Source: Doris montereyensis (taxonomy: Eukaryota > Mollusca > Gastropoda > Nudibranchia > Dorididae). Taken from it: a stretch of 64,000 nucleotides of DNA. The position numbers and the translations under genes are program-made. Location of the stretch: NCBI GenBank assembly GCA_037039925.1, contig JAXRKP010000046.1, forward strand, positions 306,001 through 370,000, written 5' to 3'. The first letter of the stretch is position 1, and each line of letters opens with the position of its first letter. The notes under the pieces are model-generated. The model made no database searches and had not been told where the DNA came from. It saw nothing but the letters and a program-made list of their open reading frames with translations. Positions 23,754 through 35,900 of this stretch are shown here, one piece after another.

Positions 23754-23945
23754 ATAATTTGAGAATGAACAAAGAAAGACAGAGAACAGCAGCATTAAAT
23801 GGCCACATGCCAGTTGCGTCCTGTTTGAAATCTCATCCAGTTCCGAGATGTATAATTTGAGAATGAACAAAGAAAGACAGAGAACAGCAGCATTAAATGG
23901 CCACATCAGTTGTGTCCTGTTTGAAATCTCATCCAGTTCCGAGAT
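23754..23945. repeat. Two-copy ~98-bp tandem duplication
   Basis: Two adjacent copies starting at ataatttgagaatgaacaaa and ending at catccagttccgagatg. They differ by only a few bases (ccacatgccagttgcg vs ccacatcagttgtg). A recent event. Confidence 0.93.
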
Positions 23946-24104
23946 GGAAAAAATATGGTTGCAATATTTCATAAAAATTCGAAGACTTTTCCAAGACTTA
24001 AAGGGAATTTTAAAATTCGAAGACTTTTCGAGGTCTTAATTTCTTCCAACCAAATTCCAAAATTTTCCAGTTTTCCAAGATGAGTGGAAACCCTATACAT
24101 ATAA

Positions 24105-24610
24105 GGCCTGGGCTCACTTTATTTTACTCGTTCATACCAATTACTGTCTTCTCTGGTCTCGCGTTATTCAGCTACTCGCTTTTATATTACTTGTTGATAC
24201 CAATTACCGTCTTCTCTGGGCTCATGTTATTCAGGTACTCGCTTTCACGAATACGAGACGGCCTTATGCATCCATGAGATGCGGCAATGAGAGAAGAGAG
24301 GGCACTTGTGACCTCCACTCTGATCGAAGTGTCGCCTGTCGTGATAACAGATGACAGGCCCAGTGAGAGTCTATAGTAAGTAGGTAAGTAGTGATAAACT
24401 GCTGACACTGCGGTAGGAGAGGGTGGGGTAGTAGCCTGAAAGTTAGTTAGGTTAATGCTCAAAAGGATTGGGGTAAAAAAAAAAGGGGATGGGGGTGCTT
24501 CAAAAGGATGTAGTGGGGGCGGGAGTAACGGCAAGCGAAAGATGCCGATGAAGGGATATTGTTTCAGTCAGCTCTGCCTCTCACTTTCAATCTGGTCTCG
24601 TCAAGGCTAG
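24105..24610. repeat. Dispersed repeat family F, copy 1
   Basis: Starts at aaggcctgggctcac, with cgttcataccaattactgtc and ttctctggtctcgcgttatt. It continues with cgcctgtcgtgataacagat and agtaataaactgctgacac-like sequence and ends with ctctcactttcaatctggtc + tcgtcaa. Copy 2 at 26155-26860 has the same blocks in the same order. An internal ~80-bp segment (cttctctggtctc...ctactcgctttta) is itself duplicated in copy 1. Confidence 0.75.
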
Positions 24611-24734
24611 CTGAGAGATTTGGAATTTTACTTGTGGGATGGGAGTGCTAGCTGAGAGATTTGGAATTTTACTTGTTTGTTTCTCTCCCACTTATCTAAT
24701 TGTGTCTTAGTACTATTGTATTGTGACGCAATTT

Positions 24735-25215
24735 TGCTTTGATTTGTTTACCCACGTCCACAACTAAGGACATCCCAGGTTTTTTCTTTGAGACTGCCTT
24801 GTAAACAGCTATGGCGTCGGTGGCGAGCGGTTAGGCTGCCAGACTGGGGACCATGAGGTCCTGAGTTCGAATCCTAGAAAAGCCAGGGCCGACATTGTGT
24901 TCCTTGGGAAAGACACTTAACAGGTGCAAATGGGTACAAGCACTAGCTTGGGAGTAAAAACCTGCGTTAGACTAGCGTCCTGGTCAGGGGGTGATTATTG
25001 TCACTTGTTCCGCTTCATGCTATAGAAACCGGGATAGGCTTCGGCTCTATAGGCCGTAAGGGCCTTGAAGGAACTTTACTTTACTTGTAAACAGCGAAGG
25101 GATCTTTAAAGTGCCCAATGTTGTGGTCTGTACATAGGATCTCCTTTTTATTGTCCATCTCTGATGGGGATGACCTGGTCCAAGAGGGTAGATTTTACTT
25201 GAAAAAACTCGAGAA
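24735..25215 (-). mobile_element. tRNA-derived SINE, family C, split by another SINE
   Basis: On the minus strand, the body at 25215-25084 (gatggacaataaaaaggagat, then actttaaagatcccttcgct, then gtttac) continues at 24809-24735 (gctgtttacaaggcagtctc, then ttagttgtggacgtgggtaa). This is the order found uninterrupted at 26930-27275 and 53270-53575. The gap is filled exactly by the family A SINE at 24810-25083. Confidence 0.85.
24810..25083 (+). mobile_element. tRNA-derived SINE, family A, with 12-bp target duplication
   Basis: The head tggcgagcggttaggctgcc and the B box gagttcgaatcctag resemble a leucine or serine tRNA. The central segment (gacattgtgttccttgggaa + agacacttaac) is a conserved SINE core motif of the kind shared by many animal SINEs. 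The 3' end reads cggctctataggccgtaagg + gccttgaaggaac, then actttactttact. The direct repeat cttgtaaacagc flanks it at 24798-24809 and 25084-25095, which marks the insertion exactly. Confidence 0.93.
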
Positions 25216-26154
25216 ATTTGTTGCATGTGTGCAGTTTTCAAGCTTTTTAACTTTAAATCCATATATCGTTTTTCGCTCTATCTAAATTTCCCTGAACCAG
25301 CTTTGAACTATCCTCACGTAAAAATGACTAATATCTTGGGCACAATACGAAAATACCAAGGTCACACACATGACAACACATACCTTGTGACAAATTATAG
25401 CGAAAAAAAAAACACCATAATAATATGGTCATTTAATTGGCTGCCGACAGGTACGACTTGAGCAGCCTTATGACCGGTGGCTGACCTCATTAGCGGCATA
25501 AACTTGTAATCTCGACCTCAATCTGATTCCAAGACCATAATTGGTGAGTGAGTTTGTACTTCCAGTGAAGAACTAAGACATTTAACTGTCTTTGCGAAAT
25601 AGGCCTATTAGCAGTCACTACACGCCACAAGAACGATTTTGATTACCAAAAAAAAAAAAGAAGAGAAGAAATATCGGCCATCGTCTGTTTCGCTTAGTAT
25701 GTTCATAGAAAATGTGTATGAGGCCATTTTGTCGCATATTTGCATACATTTTTTTCGGTTTTGCATGCTGAAAATATACAGTTGCGTACCACTTTGCAAA
25801 TCTGTTATAATGAGCTGTTTAGAGTTTTGAAAAACTAGTCCAGAAAATTAATGTCTTGTGCAAAGGTGAACAAAATGGTGAGGTACAAACATGTGCAATG
25901 ACAAGCTTGGTGATGCGACAAATCATGAAAAAGAGCTAATGATCTTGAAGGGGCTGTAAATGCCCTCCGGTCTAGTCAGGGTAAGGCCAAGTTAAGTCTC
26001 TTGACAAAGAAAACAAGAAAGACAAAAGCTAACAGGTGAAACTGAAAGTGATAAATAGCCAACAAAGTAATTTTTTACACAGAAGATGACTTGGACTGAG
26101 GGAAGACTACTGACTCAGACAGTCACTGTCAAACTGACATGGTTAACCCTCTGA
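25216..26154. other. PWWP2 intron, nothing recognised
   Basis: AT-rich with no supported coding frame or repeat boundary. An ORF pair on both strands at about 25608-25830 overlaps a poly-A run and has no domain signature. Confidence 0.45.
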
Positions 26155-26860
26155 GGAGTAGGCCTGGGCAAAACTCACTTTTTTACTACTCGTTGATTCC
26201 AACTACCATCTTCTCTGGTCTCATGTTACTCAACTACTCGCTTTGATGAATACCATGCCACCGCCTCACGCATTCACGGCTGTGAAAATGAACACTTAGG
26301 CCAAAACCTGAACACCTGGGTGATGGAAACCCCCATGCATTCATGGCAGCAAATACTGAAACCTAAACACTAAGTAAGGAGAATGTGGGAAGGGGGGGGA
26401 GGGAGGCTTGTGACCTCCATGCCCCATGCTGATTGAAGTATCTCCGATAAGAGAAGACAGACACAGCGAGAGATTAGTAATAAACTGCTGTCACCATGGT
26501 AGAAGAAGAGAGTGGGATAGTGGACTGAAAGTTAGTTGGGCTGTGCTCAAAAGGCTTGGTGTGAAAAGGAAGAGATGGCGGTGCTGTAAAGGGTGTAGCG
26601 AGTTCAGTATGGAAGTAGGCCTGCAAACGGCTGGGCATGAAAGATGTCAACAGCGAAAAAAGACTTCAGAACCATTGTCACTCTGGCATTGGTTGACTCT
26701 TGCCCATCTATGCTAATACAATAATATTTTCCATTACTGCTCCCACATCCCATACCGTCACTCATCACTGTCTCATGTCTGCTGATTGATGTGTCTCACT
26801 GCTAGTGTCACGGCATTATTGCCTCTCACTCTCAGTCTGGTTTCGTCAAAATAAAGTAGT
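26155..26860. repeat. Dispersed repeat family F, copy 2
   Basis: Starts at gtaggcctgggcaaaactca. It shares ccatcttctctggtctcatg, tgacctccat, taataaactgctgtcaccat, gaaagttagttggg and the end ctctcactctcagtctggtt + tcgtcaa with copy 1 at 24105-24610. A tandem doublet (gaatgcattcacggc.../gcattcatggc) lies at about 26265-26350. Confidence 0.75.
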
Positions 26861-26929
26861 TACAGAGCACATTGGCATCAAGGCGGTAGTTAGTATTCAC
26901 CACCTTTGGTCTTGATATTGTCAGAGTCC

Positions 26930-27275
26930 AATACTACAAGGACTTGGTAGTCCAGAGGCAGAATGTCGGCCTCTCAACACAAAGGTAGTGGGTTCAAGCC
27001 CCGCCAGTGGCTAAAAGATGTTTTTAACTTTTTTTCGATTAAATTTCCCCCCCCTAGTCCAGGTAGGTGGATCAACACCTCCATCAGAGACAGATGATGA
27101 GAAGGAGGTCCTGTGTGCAGATCATAATACTCTGTGCACGTTAAAGATCCCTTGGTTGTTTTCAGGGCAGTACGGGCAAAATAAAAAATTAAATGCTACC
27201 AAAAACCTGAAATCATCTTAGCTGTAGATGTTGGTAGATTTAGATCAAATCAAATCAAATTAAAATAAATAAAAT
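26930..27275 (+). mobile_element. tRNA-derived SINE, family C, near full length
   Basis: Head gacttggtagtccagaggca with B box gtgggttcaagccccg. The body has gaggtcctgtgtgcagatca, ctctgtgcacgttaaagatc and cttggttgttttcagggcag. The 3' end is cttagctgtagatgttggta followed by gatttagatcaaatcaaatc. It is about 340 bp, the same as 53270-53575. Confidence 0.88.
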
Positions 27276-27314
27276 TGTAAAATACTATGCCTCAAAGCCT
27301 TGTATTCGTTGGTA

Positions 27315-28255
27315 CAGTGGTGTCCGTCTAAGAGCCTGGTCCGCGTAAGAACTCGCTATTGCCGCGCAACACAAATTTTCTTATAAAACTACATCCCTAC
27401 GACTCTGATCCACATTAGAACTCGGTCAGATCATGAGCTGAGAATCATGAAAAAAAACCCACACTTAATTTAATATTTATTATTGCCGATAACATGTGAT
27501 ACGTTGCAATTGAATCATAGAAAGGCAGGTAGGAAGTCTATAGGTTGCATTGGTCCAGACACTAGTACTAGTAGGTGTTATAAACATGTCACACTGGTGT
27601 GCCATACGCCGAATGACTGACACGAGGAAAGCTTGCCACCTGTCCTATCCATCTTTCCTGGTCACCTGTGACCATGCCTTGGCACCTAGGGCACGACAAA
27701 TGAAAGAAGATAACGTAACAGTCGTGTGCCAAGGTGTGGAGGAAAAGCAATTGCAATATCAAAGATAGGTGACAAGCAGGGTAAGGACAGCCCTCTTATT
27801 GTTGTGATTTTCTCAGACTGTCTTTCCTCTTTTCTGATTGGCTGAAAAATTAATGACACTCAAATAGTGTTTTCAACAGAAGTGTATTACCGTACAAATC
27901 ACTTCACTGTTTTGTCATAGTCAAGTTTTTTCATTCATTTGCTCAGCTTGCAGGAGGCTAGCTCTATCTACCTACCAAGATAACATATTTTTCAAAACAT
28001 CATTTCAAGCACAGCTTCAGACCATCATAATACCTTAGATATACAAGGCAATTCTCTTGATAATAAACAGAAATTGCTTTATAAATCATCTATTGGGGCC
28101 TGATCAAAACTTTACAGTCAAGGAAATAGCCAATACAAACTAGGCTATGTGAAGCAAAAATACAAGGCATGTCAGGGTTCACCTTAGAACCCGGTCTTCC
28201 CAAGGACCCGCTGTTTCTATCTCCCGAGGACCGGTTTCTTAGGCGGACACCACTG
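27315..28255. mobile_element. TA-flanked inverted-repeat DNA transposon (MITE)
   Basis: The left end CAGTGGTGTCCGTCTAAGAG and the right end (reverse complement CAGTGGTGTCCGCCTAAGAA) are inverted. The similarity extends inward (cctggtccgcgtaagaac versus the reverse complement of gaggaccggtttc). TA lies on both sides (27313-27314 and 28256-28257). The 941-bp interior has no transposase-like frame. It sits in the PWWP2 intron. Confidence 0.83.
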
Positions 28256-28259
28256 TATT

Positions 28260-28880
28260 GAGTAATGGCTCGAGTAGAGCCCAGCCAGGCCTAATGAGGA
28301 GACTGTCTGTTAAAGACTATTATCTATTATAAATCTTAGGCCTTTTTAGCAATTGTCACCACATATACAGAGTTAGAATCTAGAACAATGTGAATTTGTG
28401 ATTGTGATCATGTCACAATCTTGAATCATGCATTGTTATTGCTGTAACTGTAATAAGAGGGAAGACTAAGATAGATCTAGCCTTGGTCCCAAATCCTTAG
28501 AAGTGGCAGTCATGGCGCAGTCCTCAACACTCACACTGTCTGATTTCTAGATATTGATCTTTTATCTAATCAACTTCTCAAGTCAACTTACTGATTACTC
28601 ACTGGGTTGTTGCAGATCTCAATCTAAACATTTAAAGAAGAATCATTTAAACAAAGAAAGCTGGATAAATCTAAATTTAGCAATATCTAGATTTAGATCC
28701 ATCTCAACATCCTAGATTTATACAATAGATAAATATCATAAAATCAACTTGATAAAGTGAAAGCTTGAATTGAATGTAATTTTGGTCTCATGGATGAAGG
28801 AAAACTGGAATGAAAGAACAATAATAAAGGTTTCACCAGCACTTGATATAAAGTAATAATAGGGCATTAATTTAGCTTAC
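28260..28880. other. PWWP2 intron near the first exon, nothing recognised
   Basis: AT-rich sequence with several atctagatttag strings, otherwise featureless. Confidence 0.4.
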
Positions 28881-29026
28881 CCAGTGTTGCACTCCAGCAA
28901 AACCCCTCTGAATTCTTTGCCTTTATGTTTTAAACACACTGTAATAATGTTTTCCATGCAGAATTCAACAACGACTGATAACTGAACCCCAATTTCAATG
29001 TTTACATCATTGACTTTGTCAGCCAT
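28881..29026 (-). CDS. PWWP2: PWWP2-like gene, first coding exon
   Basis: The reverse complement opens at ATG (29026-29024) and reads MADKVNDVNIEIGVQLSVVV, then EFCMENIITVCLKHKGKEF and RGVLLECNTG. It stops at a canonical donor, GTAAGC (28880-28875), after 146 bases, in phase 2. The pattern (hydrophobic beta-strand segments, then F-RGVLLEC) matches the N-terminal motif of vertebrate PWWP2A/B, which precedes one very large exon. Joining it to 22240 implies a 6.6 kb intron full of SINEs. The junction gives NTGLYPG in the spliced frame, and the next block is one base off, near 22232. The link between exons is inference from family order and strand. A transcript crossing 28881-22240 would confirm it. 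Confidence 0.68.
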
Positions 29027-29514
29027 CTTGGCTGGGGGCCTAAAAACTCACTCGACACTCACTAAATGTATCGAGCGCTATGGTGAAGACTCGAAAATCG
29101 CCACAGGACGATTATCCGTCATTACGATTCTAAACTATTTATATAATTGAGGTAATTCATAGCGCGTGCATTATATTTTTTGCTAAGCAGTCACAGTGGC
29201 TCAAAGAATGACCTGAGAACCATACTTATTGAACTTTGAGAGCGCAAATAATTGTGGTCATACTAAAACAAACAAAAGGCTGAAGGCAAATCATTATCTG
29301 CCAGTTCAGAAGTGAATTATAATACGCGTTTTAGTTTCTGCTTTTACCATCATGGTGAACATTGCCACAGTAATAAAGCGGACACTCCTATTTATTACTA
29401 CTGCCCGAAATACAAATATTATACTAATGTAGATTCTATGTAAAGATAATATTGTATGATAAACAAATAAATACTGTCAATTCAAATGGTATTAAAACTA
29501 AGTTCCCTAAAAGT

Positions 29515-29790
29515 TCTTACAGGTCATGGAGCCGGAGCTTATCCCGGTTTCTCCGTGAAGGGGAAAATGTGACGATAATCACCTACTGGCCATGACGCTA
29601 GTCTGTCGCAGATTTTTACTCCCAAGCAATTTTATGTTGGTACTCATTTATACCTGGGCCGAGTGTGGAAAATGCGTGTTATGTGTGCCAATGAACACAA
29701 CATCGGACCTAGCATTGCGCAACCAACCCATAACACAGGAAATTCGTTTCATCACCGGGGATTACGGCTTTAGGTCACCAGGCTGCGTTA
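29515..29790 (-). mobile_element. tRNA-derived SINE, family A (decayed)
   Basis: The reverse complement gives cgcaatgctaggtccgatgt and tgtgttcattggcacacata, then tcggcccaggtataaatgag, caaaattgcttgggagtaaa, gcgtcatggccagtaggtga and agccggagctt-type end sequences in family A order. It lies about 490 bp upstream of the PWWP2 start codon. Confidence 0.7.
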
Positions 29791-29804
29791 CACAATAATT
29801 GCTC

Positions 29805-30180
29805 CAGGATCAAAACCTCCCTGACCTCAAAGGTCAACGAAAACAACTCAAACTAACCTTTATGTTTAGAATTGTCAGTGGAAGGATTCTATCACCCCCT
29901 CCTCCCCCACTCGGAGAAATTTGTTATCCTAAAGTGTCCTAAACACATCATCAAACCATGAGAATTTGTAAACTGCATATCAAATACCTTATATAATAAT
30001 TTAGCCCTACGTCACAAACAACTCAAATTGCTACACAAAAACACCACCCCATAAAAACAACTACAGAAACTCTTTCTTCATCCGTGCCACCTTTGACTGG
30101 AATCATCTCGAGGAACATACCATCAACTCACCATCAATCGAAATGTTCAGAGAAAGCCTGTCACGTCTGTAAACTGTCCG
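29805..30180 (+). mobile_element. CR1/jockey-like LINE fragment (reverse transcriptase C-terminus)
   Basis: Plus-strand pieces LPDLKGQRKQLKLTFMFRIV and SGRIL, then SPTSQTTQIATQKHHPIKTT and TETLSSSVPPLTGIISRNIP, match the post-polymerase region (L--RR---RL--MYKI---L...W-SLP). Stop codons break the frame. It is similar in kind to the fragment at 5700-6190. Confidence 0.7.
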
Positions 30181-30556
30181 TTGTTATTACGCTTTTACTG
30201 GTTTCTTCAACGTGTTATACAGATAGGCCCTATAGATATGTCACTCGGTCAGGGAAAATAGAATGTTCAGGTCTAGGAAGAAAACACAAGTATCCAAATC
30301 AAGCATATCGTATAAAAAACTAAGCAATTGAAACCAATCACAACTTGCGATACGGGGCCCAATCACAGCCTAAAAACAACACAATATTATCAAACTTACT
30401 ATACAAGTGTATACATGACATAGTACAACTCCCACACCCTCTCACACCTCAACTCATCTTCCCTCTAAGATGTGCACATGTGCGCATGCACACCAGATAA
30501 TAAAAAGATGTGCACATTTGAAAAATGTCTTTACACAAGAATAAAACTAAAACACA

Positions 30557-30716
30557 AAATTCTTGTCTAATTTCCATTCTCATGCACCCAGTGCACACAA
30601 TTCTTGTCTAATGTCCATTCTTGTGCACACAATTCTTGTCTAATGTCCATTCTCCTGCCCCCAGTGGACACAATTCTTGTTTAATGTCCATTCTCGTGCA
30701 CCCAGTGCACACGATT
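30557..30716. repeat. Short ~40-bp tandem repeat, four copies
   Basis: Units of cacaattcttgtctaatgtc followed by cattctcgtgcacccagtg, with one shortened copy in the middle. The sequence just upstream (30470-30540) is rich in TGTGCACATGTGCGCATGCAC-like alternating purine/pyrimidine. Confidence 0.88.
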
Positions 30717-31004
30717 GGCATCTATTTGTTGGTCAAACTTTGCACAACACCAAAAATGTGCACACAGAGATTAGAAATAACTACCAAAGGGAACATTAAC
30801 GCCCAACCAAAAAATGTAGTCAAATTTTTGTCATAGCAACTCACCAACATGACAGAACTCGCCGTACCGTGTAATAAACAGCTGACAATGTCGTGTCCAA
30901 GTTTGAATAAAAACATCCAAGCAATGGCAATATAAGTCTTATAACATTAGCCTACACAACATGTTGCTATCACAAAACTGATCCAGAATTATATCTATAT
31001 CTTA

Positions 31005-31755
31005 GCTACGCTTATTATACCACAACTCACTATACCTTATCATACCACAACTCACTATACCTTATTATACCACAACTCACTTTACCTTATTATACCACAA
31101 CTCACTATATCTTATTATACCACAACTCACTATACCTTATTATACCACAACTCTCTATACATTATTATACTACAACTCACTATACCTTATTATACCACAA
31201 CTCACTATACCTTATTATACCACAACTCACTATACCTTATTATACCACAACTCACTATACATTATTATACTACAACTCACTATACCTTATTATACCACAA
31301 CTCACAACACAACTCACTATACCTTATTATACCACAACTCACTATACATTATTATACCACAACTCACTATACCTTATTATACCACAACTCACTATACCTT
31401 ATTATACCACAACTCACTATACATTATTATACCACAACTCACTATACCTTATTATACCACAACTCACTATACCTTATTATACCACAACTCACTATACCTT
31501 ATTATACCACAACTCACTATACCTTATTATACTCACAACTCACTATACCTTATTATACCACAACTCAATATACCTTATTATACCACAACTCAATATACCT
31601 TATTATACCACAACTCACTATACCTTATTATACCACAACTCACTATACCTTATTATACCACAATCAACGACGATCTAATAAACCGTATAAACCACAACTC
31701 ACTATACCCTATTATACCACAATCAACGACGATCTAATAAACCGTATAAGATGCA
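31005..31755. repeat. 25-bp satellite array
   Basis: About 27 units of 25 bp, ctataccttattataccaca + actca, with few variants (cattattatac, ctcaatatac). The right end carries a higher-order doublet: two copies of caatcaacgacgatctaata + aaccgtata separated by about 57 bp of ordinary units (31662-31690 and 31719-31748). Confidence 0.96.
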
Positions 31756-32955
31756 TTGTGGATTTGTAGGCAATGAACTACACCGACGGAACATCTGATA
31801 GACGACTTTGTATTTTTCGGAAAGGTACCTAAAACGGACATTTTAGACTGCCTCATGTGTAAATTAGTATCCAGCTGTATGCATATTATGAGGATGTTGC
31901 CAGAAAGTCAATATGGCAGGCAAGACAAGCTCACTAGACTGATGACGAAAAGGGAACTGGTGTGGGAGTGATAAACTGATGTAGAGTCAGTGAGAATATA
32001 CACGGGGATGATAGGGATGATAAACTGATCGGGTATATTGATTTAGCTCAATTCAACGTATTTCCTATCGTAGCTTGTTTTTCTGCAAAAGATACATTAG
32101 TGCTCGATTCTAAATATAATAATATTCGATATTATCATTTCCATAGTTGTGTCTTTTTCCAAGCCTTCAGTTCTTGCAATTTTCTTTCTTACCACGAAAG
32201 AAACAACCACGATATTTCTTTCTGTAATCACTGCATTTTCGTCCGTCTTTTTCTTTCAGTTTCTCTCTCAGCTTTTTATTTTTATCTTAGAGAGGGGTGT
32301 CAAAAAAAAAGATGAGCTTATATTATATTGGTCTACCTCTGTAATGCAGACCTATAGAAAACCTTTAACTTCATGCTGTTATGCTTACGGTATATATATA
32401 TCTATGTAGGCTATTTAATTATTTTCAGTTTCCACATAGCTGGCATATTTTCAGATAATAATATAGTATAAAGATCATTCACAGGCCAGATCATTCAATG
32501 AACCAAATTGAATTGCAAAAAGATATCCTCTTTGCTTGAAAAGTCGTCTTTTAGTCACAGTTATTGCCGATAAGGTTTAGATTATGGTGGTTTTGGGTAC
32601 TTTTCTGAAGTTAAAAGGATAATTATGCTTCAAACAAAAGGAAGAAAATTAAAATGAATCGTAAAATAATTGGGTTCCTGCATTCTGCTAAATGCATGTA
32701 TTGATTAAACACGTGGAATATCTTACAGAATGTTTTGGAAAACAACCATACTACTGCTGGCGACTGCAATGCACTAATACTGAAACGAAAGCACTGAAGA
32801 AAAAGTCATGTCCTATGTTGAAGGTGTGTCTATTACAAAATAATTGAAAAGCTGTCATATCTTCAAGAAAAAAGTGAGCAAAACCAAATTCATTTCACGA
32901 TGAGAGATATTCGTATGGGTCGCTCACATTTTAATCATTTCCAATTATGAATCAT
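31756..32955. other. Non-coding, nothing recognised
   Basis: No frame, RNA or repeat boundary I can support. Overlapping 60-90 codon frames near 32100-32400 are low-complexity and in conflicting frames. Confidence 0.45.
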
Positions 32956-32959
32956 GTGT

Positions 32960-35900
32960 TTTTCATAGATCTAGATTCTGGATCTAGATCTAGTTATGCT
33001 CACCTGTCTCCGGCCCGACCAGTTCTTGAGTTCTTATTCTTATTCTTATTCTACGTTTCTATGAAAACAGATCTATTCTAGATCTAGATATTATAGATCT
33101 GGAGGTTTCACAAAATGGTCCATCCCTATTTCCCTCTTTTGTAAAAGTTTACATGTTATTTTTCTTACAAGTGTTATATACCATGTTTAAAGCTTGGAAC
33201 CTGAGGATTCCAGATATATAGCCCTATATATGGCAGATTTCACAAAAATGGAACCCAATGATAACTTAACTCAAAATTAATTCCTCAAAGTCTAATTGAT
33301 GAATCTTCTTAACATTTTGTCCATGGAATAGCTTTGACATCGCAGATATAAAAAACATAATATTGTGAAATTTGCTTTCAATTTGTGTGTTTTTGTGAAT
33401 ATTTTTGGGTGTGAACGTCAGCAATTCAGACTGATGACATTTCCTCTTTTTAATATGTCCTTTTCACCTTAAGGTAGGTGAGGTCAACGACCTTTTATTC
33501 TGTTTTATTCATGTGGAAGAGTTTTCTAAATATTTATCTTTTCAGTGATCATGTGAAAGATTATTAACAACTGATGTCTACAAATGAAAATTTGATGAGT
33601 TCCCGTTTTTAGAAAATCCTTTTAGAGAATTTATCGAGTGATCATTCTGCTCAAACTGAAAATACGGTAAACTTCAGATTTTAACAAGTTATTATGTAAC
33701 AGACTGATGTCTTCAAATGAACACGTAGTAAGAGCTGAAAAAACAGTTGAAAAATATATGAAAGAGAGGCGTTTTATGATCTGAAAAGTTGGTGAAAACG
33801 TTTTCCTACGAGCCATATATCCTGTAAAGACATAAAAAAATCATAGAGGTAACACTAAATGAGAGTGAGAAAGTTGATTGAGACTACCATCAGTCTGCAA
33901 AAAACCTATTGTGTGACAAAATTAAGTCCGGCAATTTTTTTGATTGAAATTATTTTTAATAAATAAAGCTTGTTAAGACAATAATTGGCAATACGGAGTT
34001 TAGAAGTCACTATCATTGTATGGTTCACCTCGTATTGCCAATTATCTTGTCTTTATTTATTGAGAAATCATGAAATTTACTAATGTTTTTAAATAAGTCA
34101 GGTTTTGGCAACCCATCTAACCTGAATCAGAATCTAACCTTCAAGTCCTTGCTGATGTCCTCATCGCCACATTTTGTGACTGTAGATAGTTGACACATCC
34201 GTAAGAGTAATGAATGATGATCGGCCAATCAGAAAGGAGAAAAACGGCGTTAGATTCATGATTGCTCAGGTTACATCTCGCGTTGCATTAGCAAAACCTG
34301 CTTCTCTCTTATTCGATCTGATGAAACTTTTGTAAAGAAGTCTCGGCAATCAGTAGTCTCATGGTATTTCTCATCGGGTTAAATAGACTTTTACTCTAAA
34401 ATTTAATTTCGATAATTGAGCATACGGGAACGGAAGTCCATTACAACGATAGAAACTCTATGTCAATCACAGAATTTTGCAAAAACGGTCTTCTTAAAGG
34501 CATTGGTTTTCAATCACAATTTTACTAAAAATGAAAATTTAAACGAGACGAGAGAGAAAGTAATTGGACTAATCTTAGAACACAGGTCCAAACCAGATGC
34601 CCAAGTCGTTCGTCACTAAATAAACGTGAGGAAACCACTCCGTGGTCGTTCTGTATTCTGGCGTTGGAAGAATTTCAGTTATGCCCCTTGAAAGACACAA
34701 GTTTGTGCTAGTCTAGTTTGCATATCTCTTAAAGTGTATATCTGGATCCTCATGTTCTAGCTTTAAGATAGTATCAATAAGACTTGTAGGAAATTAACAT
34801 GTATATTTCAAGTTAAGGATGGAACCATTTTTGTGAAACCTGCCGTATGGTAGATTTTCAAAAATCCCAATGATAACTTGAACTCTTCAATTAATCTTTC
34901 TCAAAGTCTAATTGATGAATCTTCCTAACTTTGTCCATGTCTAGTTTTGACTGCAAATATAAAACATAATATTGTGAAATCCTCTTTCAATTTGTGTGTT
35001 TCGTGAATATTTTTTTGGGGGAAAAGAACAATTCAGACTGATGACATTTCCTCGATATATATGTCCTTTTCACCTTAAGGTAGGGTGAGGTCATCGACCT
35101 TTTTATTCTGTTTTCTTTAATCCATGTGAAAGAGAATTTTTCAAAAAAATTTGATGAGATTTAAAAAATCTTTTGCAGTGATCACATCCAGGTTCCAGAC
35201 GCTATAAAACAACTGTGGTCATCTGATCAACAGTAAGAGCTGAAAAAAACAGTTGAAAAGGATATATAAAGGGCGTTTTATGATCTGAGTGAAGAAATTT
35301 TAGACTACGGCCATATATCTTAAAAGAACATAAAAAAAATCATAGGAACTCTAAACCAGATGCCCGGAGACTACCATCAGTCTAAATAAACGCCAGGAAA
35401 AAATTATTTTTCGATTTGGGATCGTGCAGTTGTGTAACATTCGTCACTGGCATTGGACTTAGTTATCTTGTGTAAAAGCCTATTGAGAAATTATGAAATT
35501 TTGTTTTTAAAAAGTCGGTTGGCTTTGCAGAATAATTTCCTTTTGATGTCCCTAAAGTCATATATCTGACGGCCATGTTCTAAGCACAAAAATTAATTTC
35601 ATGATGGCCATCAGAAAGGAGACCTGTAAGAATAATGTCATGTACATTTTGACAAAAGAGGAAATGCTTTGGACCATTTTGTGAAACCTGTTTAAGAGAA
35701 GTCCGGCAATCAATAGGCTTTCATGATTTATTACCTAATAAATAAAAGTCAGATAATTGGCAATACGGGAGGTTTAGAAGTCCATTGCAACTGTTAGAAC
35801 TCTATGTCTCCACTATGCACAGTCCGCATAACAATACGAATTTTACTGAAATTGATTTAAACGTGAGCAAAAGCTGAGCATCAGGTTGGTAGAGTTCAAG

